Source: Planctomycetota bacterium | GTDB lineage: Bacteria > Planctomycetota > Planctomycetia > Planctomycetales > Planctomycetaceae | Length of the DNA stretch: 5,176 nt | Direction of reading: 5' to 3' | Assembly: GCA_023429275.1 (NCBI GenBank) | Contig: JAEYWB010000393.1 | Coordinates: forward strand, 1 to 5,176 | Shown here: positions 1 to 5,176 of the stretch, piece after piece | How positions within the stretch are numbered: position 1 is the stretch's first letter | How the letters are laid out: every line of letters starts with the position of its first letter | The notes under the pieces: generated by a model | Told to the model about the DNA's origin: nothing | The model's database searches: none | The model's input: only the letters and a program-made list of their open reading frames with translations | Position numbers and translations under genes: made by a program

Positions 1-15
1 AACTACAATCGTGGC

Positions 16-426
16 ATGTCCATCCGCCGCATTCTCGAGACCGCTCTCTACGTCGACGACCTGCCGCGCGCGAAGGAGTTCTACCAGCGGCTGTTCGGGT
101 TCGAGACTCTCACGGAGGACTCGCGGCTGTGCGCGCTCAACGTCGGGCATACGAGCGTCCTCCTGCTGTTTCTGCGAGGGGCCAGCACCGGGCCGAGTCA
201 GACTCCCGGAGGAGTCATTCCGCCGCACGATGGACACGGCCCCGCTCATGTGGCATTCGCGATCGACCGTGACGACCTCGCCCTGTGGGAAGACAGGCTC
301 CAGGGGAATGGCATCGTGATCGAATCACGCGTCGAGTGGCCGGCGGGGGGAACCAGCCTGTACTTCCGCGATCCCGACGGCCACGCCCTTGAACTTGCGA
401 CTCCGGGAATCTGGGCGATCTACTGA
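16..426 (+). CDS. VOC family protein (glyoxalase/bleomycin resistance/dioxygenase fold)
   Basis: This is a 136-residue single-domain vicinal-oxygen-chelate protein, the usual length for the family. Two beta-alpha-beta-beta-beta halves are visible. The first begins with ILETALYVDDL (6-16) and the helix RAKEFYQRLFGFE (18-30). The second begins with GPAHVAFAI (75-83) and ends in the diagnostic LYFRDPDGHALELATP (115-130). Glu8, His78 and Glu126 sit where VOC metal ligands normally lie, so a divalent-metal enzyme is plausible; that assignment is by position, not structure. VOC members include glyoxalase I, fosfomycin and bleomycin resistance proteins and ring-cleavage dioxygenases, and the sequence does not identify the substrate. 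It is likely cytoplasmic, with no signal peptide. ATG at 16 gives a family-typical N-terminus. No clear ribosome binding site is seen in the 15 bases available upstream, so its promoter lies outside the window. Confidence 0.9.
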   Translation: MSIRRILETALYVDDLPRAKEFYQRLFGFETLTEDSRLCALNVGHTSVLLLFLRGASTGPSQTPGGVIPPHDGHGPAHVAFAIDRDDLALWEDRLQGNGIVIESRVEWPAGGTSLYFRDPDGHALELATPGIWAIY

Positions 427-443
427 CCGGGAAGTCCGTGATG

Positions 444-458
444 CGGCGTGGCACGCCG
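444..458. other. Short GC-rich inverted repeat after the VOC gene, possible weak terminator
   Basis: CGGCGTG and CACGCCG are exact 7-base inverted copies around one central G, starting 18 bases after the VOC stop. As RNA it would fold into a 6-bp stem with a 3-base loop. No T-run follows, so an intrinsic terminator is only weakly supported. It could equally be a protein-binding palindrome or chance in GC-rich DNA. Confidence 0.3.
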
Positions 459-557
459 GTTGCCACTTCATCTTTGCACGCACGACATCGTGATGGCCGC
501 CACTTGCCGGTCGTCGTCCAAGCGATGTGGGGGCGCGCCGCGCGGCGTGTCACAGCG

Positions 558-573
558 GATGCCAGGAGGCATC
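558..573 (+). other. Small hairpin in the leader of the 74-residue gene
   Basis: GATGCC and GGCATC form a perfect 6-bp stem around the tetraloop AGGA. The loop and the first stem bases spell AGGAGG (564-569), a strong Shine-Dalgarno-like string, but no start codon lies at a usable distance. The hairpin ends 38 bases before the ATG at 612. It is one of four short palindromes in this gap, the others being at 444-458, 481-492 and 536-547. A regulatory role is possible but unsupported beyond the pairing itself. Confidence 0.25.
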
Positions 574-611
574 AGCCAACCTGGCTTCGAAACAATCTTG
601 AGGATTCCACG

Positions 612-836
612 ATGAAGGACGTTCATCAGCAGACCCCGGTGCCGACTCCGGAAAAGCCCGCTCCCGAGGAGGAACAGAAGGGGAAGTCGTCCAGCGGCCC
701 GGCCCGCGGGCAGCCCCAGGTCCCCGAAACGACCCCGGCCGAAGAGCGGGGCGAACGGGTCGAGACAGGCAAGACGATCGCACGGGGCGGGAAGACCACG
801 GGGCATGTCCCGGGCGCGATGCCCTCGAAGGAATAG
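612..836 (+). CDS. Small Pro/Glu-rich, probably disordered hypothetical protein
   Basis: I do not recognise a family for this 74-residue protein. The start is well supported: GAGGA at 600-604 lies 7 bases before the ATG. An open frame extends upstream to 438, but that part looks non-coding. The composition is extreme. There is no Leu, Phe, Trp, Tyr, Cys or Asn; there are 11 Pro and 10 Glu, and 11 basic residues nearly balance 11 acidic ones. The N-terminal third repeats Pro-x-Pro patterns (TPVPTPEKPAP, 8-18). The rest is rich in Gly, Thr, Lys and Glu and ends in PSKE. With almost no hydrophobic residues it should not form a globular core, and there is no signal peptide or membrane segment. 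It is probably a soluble disordered protein, perhaps a stress, linker or charge-shielding type. The function is unknown, and a non-coding open frame cannot be fully excluded. Confidence 0.6.
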   Translation: MKDVHQQTPVPTPEKPAPEEEQKGKSSSGPARGQPQVPETTPAEERGERVETGKTIARGGKTTGHVPGAMPSKE

Positions 837-878
837 GTCCCGACCTTCGTCGTCGCGTACACTGCGAACCTGACGCGC

Positions 879-899
879 CGCCCCGGTGTCTGCGGGGCG
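879..899 (+). terminator. GC-rich hairpin between the 74-residue gene and the PhzF gene
   Basis: CGCCCCG (879-885) and CGGGGCG (893-899) form a perfect 7-bp stem with a 7-base loop, 42 bases after the stop codon of the upstream small gene. No T-run follows, so this is at best a non-canonical terminator or an attenuator-like leader structure. It also bears on the next gene's start. The in-frame GTG at 886 falls in the loop and would be a poor initiation site, which favours the ATG at 922. Confidence 0.35.
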
Positions 900-921
900 A
901 TCCCAGGTCGTATGGTGCCCG

Positions 922-1728
922 ATGCCGATCCCCTGCTGGCAGGTGAACGCGTTCACAGACCGTCCGTTTCACGGCAATCCTGCCGCCGTCTGCTGGCTGG
1001 AGCGTGAAGCGGATCCTGCGTGGATGCAGGCGGTCGCCGCCGAGATGAACCTCGCCGAGACCGCCTTCGTCCGGAGGCTTTCCGGGCCAGACCTCGAGCT
1101 CCGCTGGTTCACGCCACAGGTCGAGGTCGATCTCTGCGGACATGCCACACTGGCGACCGCTCACGCACTCTGGTCGGCCGGACTCTCCCCTGCGGCCGAG
1201 GCTCTCCGCTTTCAGACCCGCAGCGGTCTCCTGACCTGTACCCGCTCCGACGATGCAGAGGGCTCCTTCATTGAGCTCGACTTTCCCGCAACACCGGCCG
1301 AGCGGATCGACGCGCCGCCGGGACTTCTCGAGACGCTGGGCCTCCGCGACGCCGCGGTCTTCGGCCGGAGCCGGTTCGACTATCTCGTCGTGACGTCGAG
1401 CGAGGCCGCCGTCCGCGCCGCGAAGCCGGACTACGTCCGCCTTCGAAACTCTCCGGTCCGCGGAGTGATCGTCACGGCCCCCTCCGATGACCCGCGATTT
1501 GATTTCGCCTCGCGGTTCTTCGCCCCGGCGGTCGGGGTCGACGAAGACCCTGTCTGCGGATCGGCCCACTGCTGCCTCGCACCCTACTGGAGCGCGCGGC
1601 TCGGGAAGCGGGAACTCATGGCTCACCAGGTCTCCGCCCGGGAAGGGATCCTGCGGCTCAAGATCCGCGACGACCGCGTCCTGATCGGCGGCCAGGCGGT
1701 CACGGTCTGGCGCGGCGAACTGTTGTGA
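922..1728 (+). CDS. PhzF family phenazine-biosynthesis-like isomerase/epimerase
   Basis: This is a 268-residue protein of the PhzF/diaminopimelate-epimerase fold, close to the usual 260-300. Family hallmarks appear in order: the N-terminal strand VNAFTDRPFHGNPAAVC (8-24); MNLAETAFV (42-49), with Glu46 matching the catalytic glutamate of PhzF; LCGHATLATAH (from 71); and DEDPVCGSAH (207-216), the second-half signature, with Cys where Thr is common. The family catalyses cofactor-independent proton shifts or isomerisation on small acids. No phenazine genes lie nearby, so the substrate is unknown and a phenazine role should not be assumed. It is expected to be cytoplasmic. ATG at 922 was chosen because it starts directly at the conserved N-terminus. 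An in-frame GTG at 886 would add 12 atypical residues and lies in a hairpin loop. No strong ribosome binding site is visible for either. The stop codon is 14 bases before the heptamer repeat array. Confidence 0.9.
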   Translation: MPIPCWQVNAFTDRPFHGNPAAVCWLEREADPAWMQAVAAEMNLAETAFVRRLSGPDLELRWFTPQVEVDLCGHATLATAHALWSAGLSPAAEALRFQTRSGLLTCTRSDDAEGSFIELDFPATPAERIDAPPGLLETLGLRDAAVFGRSRFDYLVVTSSEAAVRAAKPDYVRLRNSPVRGVIVTAPSDDPRFDFASRFFAPAVGVDEDPVCGSAHCCLAPYWSARLGKRELMAHQVSAREGILRLKIRDDRVLIGGQAVTVWRGELL

Positions 1729-1742
1729 TGGCATCGACAGGG

Positions 1743-1836
1743 GGTTAGAGGTTAGAGGTTAGAGGTTAGAGGTTAGAGAGGGGACAAGAGTCGCGGCCTT
1801 CTCTCTAACCTCTAAGCTCTCACCTCTAACCTCTCC
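1743..1836. repeat. Inverted repeat built of GGTTAGA heptamers, long hairpin potential
   Basis: Five exact head-to-tail copies of GGTTAGA occupy 1743-1777. After a spacer, four inverted units follow at 1804-1831: TCTAACC, TCTAAGC, TCTCACC and TCTAACC, two exact and two with one change. Bases 1747-1780 pair with 1801-1834 at 32 of 34 positions; the mismatches are 1760/1821 and 1765/1816. Two wobble pairs and one G-C pair could extend the stem inward, leaving a loop of about 14 bases. The left arm is perfectly periodic while the right arm has drifted, which suggests copy-number change by slippage on the left. It lies between the PhzF stop and the GNAT gene and ends just before the ATG at 1841. 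There is no T-run, transposase or target-site duplication. It might act as a transcription barrier, an mRNA 3' stabiliser or a recombination-derived repeat; which one is not visible. Confidence 0.9.
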
Positions 1837-1901
1837 TGCAATGAAAGGCGTCTCCGATTTTCGACAAACTGATCCAGATTGATGCGCTCACCGAGTCCCA
1901 G

Positions 1902-2318
1902 ATGGTCGAGCTTCATGCCCTCTTTCAGAACGAGTGGTGGACGAAGGGGCGGGAACTCGATGACGTGCGGGAGATGCTCCAGTCGAGCCTCGTCATCGCC
2001 TTCGCGGAGCGCGAGACCGGGCGGCTCGTCGCCTTCTGCCGTCTGCTGACCGACTACGTCTACCGGGGAATGATCCACGACGTCGTCGTGGCTCCGGAGT
2101 GGCGGGGACGCCGACTCGGCCGGCATCTGGTGGAAGCGATCCTCGCTCACCCGCGGCTGCAGCGAGTCGAGTCGATGACCCTCTCGTGTCTCCCGGACCT
2201 GGTCCCGTTCTACGAGAAGTGGGGGTTCACGGTGTATGCCGACGTGCCACGACGGTGGATGGTCCGTCCCCGGCCTGCCCCGGAAGAGAGTTCTCAGGAA
2301 TCCAGATCCAAGGCATGA
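1902..2318 (+). CDS. GNAT family N-acetyltransferase, 5' end possibly frameshifted
   Basis: From ATG 1902 this is a 138-residue Gcn5-related acetyltransferase. It should transfer acetyl from acetyl-CoA to an amine, with the acceptor unknown. Motif A is MIHDVVVAPEWRGRRLGRHL (57-76): the strand DVVVAP followed by the RGRRLG pyrophosphate-binding loop. Motif B is LPDLVPFYEKWGF (97-109), where the Tyr of FYEKWGF is the usual general-acid position. The N-terminus looks short. In-frame sequence just upstream reads DKLIQIDALTESQ, which resembles the missing first strand and helix, but no ATG, GTG or TTG start exists in that frame before the stop at 1842-1844. An ATG at 1841 opens the neighbouring frame, and losing one T from 1858-1861 would give a 158-residue protein. 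ATG 1902 also lacks a ribosome binding site. The gene overlaps the next by four bases (ATGA), so coupled translation is likely. Confidence 0.85.
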   Translation: MVELHALFQNEWWTKGRELDDVREMLQSSLVIAFAERETGRLVAFCRLLTDYVYRGMIHDVVVAPEWRGRRLGRHLVEAILAHPRLQRVESMTLSCLPDLVPFYEKWGFTVYADVPRRWMVRPRPAPEESSQESRSKA

Positions 2319-2983
2319 CACTTCAGACCGAACTCTACACGTCGCTCGCGCCGGCCTGGCCGAAGTCGGGGCGCCACATTCTCGCGAGTTTCGACCACGA
2401 GACGATCGTCGTCTACCAGGCGTACCGGCCGGAGATTGCCGACTTCGCCGTTCGCCACGGCCGGTTCGGCGGAGAGTTCTCGTTCTCCCGGATGAGCTGG
2501 ATCAAGCCGAACTTCCTGTGGATGATGTTCCGTTCCGGCTGGGGAACGAAGCCCGACCAGGAACGGACACTTGCCTTGCGGATCCGCCGTTCATTCTTTG
2601 ACGGCCTGCTCGCCGGTGCGGTCCCCTCCACCTGGGACCCTCGCGGCGAGTCGTCGCAGGAGGACTGGCAGAAGGCCGTCGCGCGGTCGGACGTCCGGCT
2701 GCAGTGGGATCCCGACCATCATCCGACCGGGGCGCCCGTCGACCGGCGGGCGATCCAGCTCGGCCTCCGCCACGAAACCCTGCGGAAGTTTGGCCACGAG
2801 GAGCTTCTCGAGGTCATCGACCTGTCAGACTTCGTCGCAGAGCAGCGCCGGTTTGCGAACTCTCCAGGCTGTTCCGGCCTGCGTGTTCCGGTGGAAGCCG
2901 TCTATCAACCGGCAGATCCGGTCATTGCAAGGCGGCTCGGCCTCGACGGAACTCCCCCCTGGAGACCACGGGCTCATGAATGA
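2315..2983 (+). CDS. DUF4291 domain-containing protein
   Basis: This 222-residue protein matches the DUF4291 family over nearly all its length. Recognisable blocks are ASFDHETIVVYQAYRPEIAD (24-43), RMSWIKPNFLWMMFRSGWG (59-77), QERTLALRIRRSFFDGLL (82-99), VRLQWDPDHH (127-136) and RRAIQLGLRHETLRKF (144-159), followed by EVIDLSDFV (166-174). The conserved Trp-, Tyr- and Arg-rich blocks suggest an enzyme or nucleotide/nucleic-acid-binding domain, but I know of no established biochemical function and claim none. There is no signal peptide or membrane segment, so it is likely cytoplasmic. The start ATG at 2315 overlaps the GNAT stop as ATGA and gives a family-typical N-terminus; the open frame runs further upstream only as a shadow of the GNAT gene. 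The 3' end overlaps the MOSC gene by eight bases. The tail after about residue 178 is less conserved. Confidence 0.9.
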   Translation: MTLQTELYTSLAPAWPKSGRHILASFDHETIVVYQAYRPEIADFAVRHGRFGGEFSFSRMSWIKPNFLWMMFRSGWGTKPDQERTLALRIRRSFFDGLLAGAVPSTWDPRGESSQEDWQKAVARSDVRLQWDPDHHPTGAPVDRRAIQLGLRHETLRKFGHEELLEVIDLSDFVAEQRRFANSPGCSGLRVPVEAVYQPADPVIARRLGLDGTPPWRPRAHE

Positions 2984-3515
2984 GATCCTGCACCTGTCCC
3001 GCGACGAACTCGAACTCGGGCTGGAAGAGATCGCCCGGTCCCCGGCGGACAACGGAGTCGTCGAGATGATTGTCGCCCGGCCGGCGGTCAACGAGCGGCT
3101 CGTCCTCGAAGTCGCCGATCTCGACGTTGCCACGGGACTGGCCGGCGACTGCTGGTGTCGCAATGACAAGAACCCCGAGACGCAGCTGACCCTCATCAAC
3201 TCGCGGCTGATCGCGCTCGTCGCCAGGGAACGTGAGCGATGGCCCCTCGCCGGGGATCAGCTCTTCGTGGACGTCGACCTGGGCCTGGAGAACCTTCCTG
3301 CCGGAACCCGGATCGAGGTCGGGACCGCTCTCCTGGAAGTGACCGCCGAGCCCCATCTCGGCTGTCGAAAGTTCGCCCGCCGCTACGGCACGCCGGCGAT
3401 GCAGTTCGTCAATTCGGACGAAGGAAAGCGGCTTCGGCTGCGCGGGGTCAACGCGAAGATCGTCCGGTCAGGATCGGTCCGCGTGGGGGACCTCGTCCGC
3501 AAACTCCCTTCGTGA
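2976..3515 (+). CDS. MOSC domain-containing protein
   Basis: This is a 179-residue stand-alone MOSC (molybdenum cofactor sulfurase C-terminal) protein. The signature HLGCRKFARRYG (127-138) contains Cys130, the conserved cysteine thought to carry sulfur or contact the molybdenum cofactor in characterised MOSC proteins. Other family blocks are VEMIVARPAVNERLVL (29-44), QLTLINSRLIALVA (70-83), LAGDQLFVDVDLGLENLPAG (91-110), FVNSDEGKRLRLRGVNAKIV and a final GDLVRKL. This pattern is that of short single-domain MOSC proteins whose substrates are mostly unknown; some relatives act on N-hydroxylated compounds together with reductase partners, and no such partner lies here. It is likely cytoplasmic. 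ATG 2976 lies in ATGAATGA, overlapping the DUF4291 stop, with GGAG at 2961-2964 as a modest ribosome binding site. It is the last gene of the run and converges on DUF1501 with a 34-base gap. Confidence 0.93.
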   Translation: MNEILHLSRDELELGLEEIARSPADNGVVEMIVARPAVNERLVLEVADLDVATGLAGDCWCRNDKNPETQLTLINSRLIALVARERERWPLAGDQLFVDVDLGLENLPAGTRIEVGTALLEVTAEPHLGCRKFARRYGTPAMQFVNSDEGKRLRLRGVNAKIVRSGSVRVGDLVRKLPS

Positions 3516-3549
3516 TCCGGCATCAGGAGTCCAAGAGAGCGCGAAAGCG

Positions 3550-4995
3550 TCAGCCCAGCAGACCAGGGATGACGTCCCCCTGGTAGATATGGTGGGGCCG
3601 CGTCTGTTCGTCGTGCCACGCTGCGGTCGCGGGGATCCCCAGGGCACTGTAGATCGTGGCCGCCATGTTCTCGGGGGTCTGCGGCAACGCGGCCGGGTAG
3701 GCTCCCTGGGCGTCAGAGCTGCCGATGACCTGCCCGCCTCGGACGCCGCCCCCCGCGAAGAAGGCGGTCTGCACGCCCCCCCAGTGGTCGCGGCCCGGTC
3801 CCTTGTAGTGCGCCGTGAGGGTCGAGACCTTCGGCGTCCGGCCGAACTCACCCGCCATGACGATCAAGGTCGAGTCGAGAAGTCCCGACTCCTTGAGATC
3901 GTCCAGCAATGCCGCGATGGCGCGGTCGGTTGGCGGGAAGAGGTAGTCCTTCAGGTTCGGGAAGGCATTCCCGTGCGTGTCCCACGCCTCGTTGTTGCCG
4001 AGGTTGACCTGGACGAAGTTGACCCCCGCCTCGACGAGCCGCCGGGCCATCAGGAGCGACCAGCCGAACGAGTTCTTCCCGTAGCGTTCCTGGACTTCCG
4101 CCGGCGCATTCAGGACATCGAAAGCGGTCCGCACCCGTTGCTCGGTCAGGAGCGTCACCGCCGCTTCCCGATACCGGTCGAACTCTCCCTGCGCGGCGCT
4201 CCGGTCGAGGGCCCGCCGCTGGACCTCGATCGAATCGAGCAGGTCGAGCCGTGCCTGAAACCGCCTCTCGAACAGCCCTTCCGGAAGCGACAGCTGCGGG
4301 ACGCGAAACGCGAGGCCCTTATTGTGGAGGGGCCCGTTCGCGTGATGGAACTCGTACTCGGGGTAGGCCCCGTACGAAACGCTGTTGAAGGGGGAGGCCT
4401 CGACGAACCAGGGGTCGCGGCGGGTCCCCATCACCCCCCCGAACTGGCCGGGGATGGTCCGCCCGGTCCGGTGGACGAGACGCTCCGGCAGGACGACCGC
4501 CGGGGGGAGATTGTTCCGCGGGCGGGTCACCTCTCCGACGACGGAGGCGAGGGAGGGCCAGTCGGTCGATTGCGGCTTGTCGGGGAGGAACCGCGGCGGC
4601 TTCTCGCTCCGCCCGGTCAGCATGATGTGATGGCCGAGCGAGTGGTCGTTGCTCGGGTGCGTCAGCGAGCGGACAAGCGCCCAGTCGCCGCTGCGGGCGG
4701 CGAGCCGCGGCAGGTGCTCGCAGATGTCGATGCCGGGGGTCGCTGTCGCGATCGGATTGAACTCCCCCCGGATCGTATCGGGGGCCTCGGGTTTGAGGTC
4801 AAAACTGTCGTGCTGGCCCAGACCGCCGGAGAGAAAGATGTAGATGACAGACTTCGCCCGCCCTGACTCGCCAGTCACCACGTCAGCGGCCCGCAGCGCC
4901 GACGCGCCGTCCTGTGACAATCCCAGCAGGCCGACCGCCCCCGCCTGAATCATCGTCCGGCGGGAGAAACCGGGGTGCGTGTACGGCGTTGTCAT
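3550..4995 (-). CDS. DUF1501 domain-containing protein, Tat-exported
   Basis: This 481-residue protein begins with a twin-arginine signal: SRRTMIQAG (11-19) followed by a short hydrophobic stretch to about residue 27 and a possible cleavage region near ALRAA (33-37). It should be folded and then exported or membrane-associated. DUF1501 belongs to the alkaline-phosphatase/sulfatase-like superfamily. Visible blocks include FLSGGLGQHDSFDLKP (54-69), RSLTHPSNDHSLGHHIMLTG (109-128), NEAWDTHGN (335-343), AGEFGRTP (381-388) and GRDHWGG (401-407). The clustered Asp/His/Glu residues of the WDTH, EFGRTP and GRDHW blocks are plausible metal ligands by analogy with the superfamily. Substrate and activity are unknown. 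In planctomycetes these genes often follow a DUF1549/DUF1553 cytochrome-like gene, but no coding tail of one is seen in the 181 bases upstream. GGTGA, three bases before the ATG, is a weak ribosome binding site. Confidence 0.95.
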   Translation of the reverse strand: MTTPYTHPGFSRRTMIQAGAVGLLGLSQDGASALRAADVVTGESGRAKSVIYIFLSGGLGQHDSFDLKPEAPDTIRGEFNPIATATPGIDICEHLPRLAARSGDWALVRSLTHPSNDHSLGHHIMLTGRSEKPPRFLPDKPQSTDWPSLASVVGEVTRPRNNLPPAVVLPERLVHRTGRTIPGQFGGVMGTRRDPWFVEASPFNSVSYGAYPEYEFHHANGPLHNKGLAFRVPQLSLPEGLFERRFQARLDLLDSIEVQRRALDRSAAQGEFDRYREAAVTLLTEQRVRTAFDVLNAPAEVQERYGKNSFGWSLLMARRLVEAGVNFVQVNLGNNEAWDTHGNAFPNLKDYLFPPTDRAIAALLDDLKESGLLDSTLIVMAGEFGRTPKVSTLTAHYKGPGRDHWGGVQTAFFAGGGVRGGQVIGSSDAQGAYPAALPQTPENMAATIYSALGIPATAAWHDEQTRPHHIYQGDVIPGLLG

Positions 4996-5176
4996 GGGTC
5001 ACCGGGGGAAAACTATGAACGAATGGGCCGACGATCGCCCACGCAGGTTCTCATGTCCGGCCGAACCTTTCAACAACATGTCGACATCCGCTGATGGGTT
5101 TCTTCCCGAATGTCGATTCTCCACGCCTGTTTCGACGGCGGCTGTGCCCGATGTACTGTGCCCCGGTGTCCCGGGT
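4996..5176. other. Region upstream of the DUF1501 gene, no convincing gene
   Basis: This stretch presumably holds the promoter of the minus-strand DUF1501 gene, but I see no clear -35/-10 pair. It contains a perfect 10-base palindrome ATGTCGACAT (5078-5087) and, at the window edge, CCCGG/CCGGG arms around TGTC (5162-5175). On the plus strand a frame from ATG 5015, preceded by GGGGGA, stays open for 54 codons to the window end. Its third positions are less GC-rich than those of the real genes and its product resembles nothing I know. Confidence 0.4.

Noticed and set aside
858..863. TACACT as a -10 box for the PhzF gene
   Set aside because: It matches the consensus at only four of six bases and no -35 element lies at the proper distance.
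886..921. GTG start at 886 for the PhzF gene
   Set aside because: It would add 12 residues without family similarity, the GTG lies in the loop of a 7-bp hairpin, and the conserved N-terminus begins just after ATG 922.
550..1734. 394-codon open frame on the minus strand opposite PhzF
   Set aside because: It is a shadow of a strongly GC3-biased gene. The product is rich in Arg, Gly and Pro with no recognisable domain, while the plus strand encodes clear PhzF motifs.
1743..1836. CRISPR array or eukaryote-like telomere
   Set aside because: The unit is only 7 bases with no unique spacers, and the array is short, internal and inverted, so neither explanation fits.
3540..3549. CGC-GAAA-GCG mini-hairpin between the convergent MOSC and DUF1501 genes as a terminator
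   Set aside because: The stem is only three Watson-Crick pairs (four with a wobble pair) and there is no T-run on either strand.
3589..4866. 425-codon open frame on the plus strand opposite DUF1501
   Set aside because: It is antisense to an unambiguous DUF1501 gene. The product is low-complexity in Arg, Gly, Val and Pro with no domain pattern, as expected from codon bias.
5015..5176. Divergent gene starting at ATG 5015 and running off the window
   Set aside because: Fifty-four open codons are little evidence in GC-rich DNA. Third-position bias is weaker than in the real genes and the product has no recognisable feature; sequence beyond the edge would decide.

Overview
The window is GC-rich with strongly G/C-biased third codon positions and looks like a chromosomal segment from a member of the Planctomycetota. 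The main evidence is the Tat-exported DUF1501 protein at 3550-4995 (minus strand), a family greatly expanded in that phylum. The organism call is inferred from gene content and composition, not from a marker gene.

Layout. Positions 16-426 (+) encode a single-domain VOC (glyoxalase/bleomycin-resistance fold) protein. A 185-base gap rich in short palindromes leads to a 74-residue Pro/Glu-rich, probably disordered protein (612-836, +), which has a good ribosome binding site. A PhzF-family isomerase/epimerase-like protein follows (922-1728, +). Just after it is a striking inverted repeat: five exact GGTTAGA heptamers facing four TCTAACC-type heptamers across a short spacer (1743-1836). Next comes a tightly packed three-gene run on the plus strand: a GNAT acetyltransferase (1902-2318), a DUF4291 protein (2315-2983, ATGA overlap) and a MOSC-domain protein (2976-3515, ATGAATGA overlap). 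The DUF1501 gene converges on the MOSC gene with only 34 bases between the stop codons. The last 181 bases, upstream of DUF1501, contain no convincing gene.

How the genes may work together. The overlapping starts and stops make co-transcription and translational coupling of GNAT, DUF4291 and MOSC likely. No shared pathway can be read from the sequence. VOC, PhzF, GNAT and MOSC are all small, often mobile enzyme families used in detoxification and small-molecule modification, so an accessory detoxification neighbourhood is possible but is inference only. DUF1501 is probably an independent exported protein.

Most worth a second look are the heptamer inverted repeat and the start of the GNAT gene beside it. 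Removing one T from a TTTT run at 1858-1861 would join an ATG at 1841 to the GNAT frame and restore a normal-looking N-terminus. I did not find a convincing new defence system, CRISPR array, RNA gene or mobile element.
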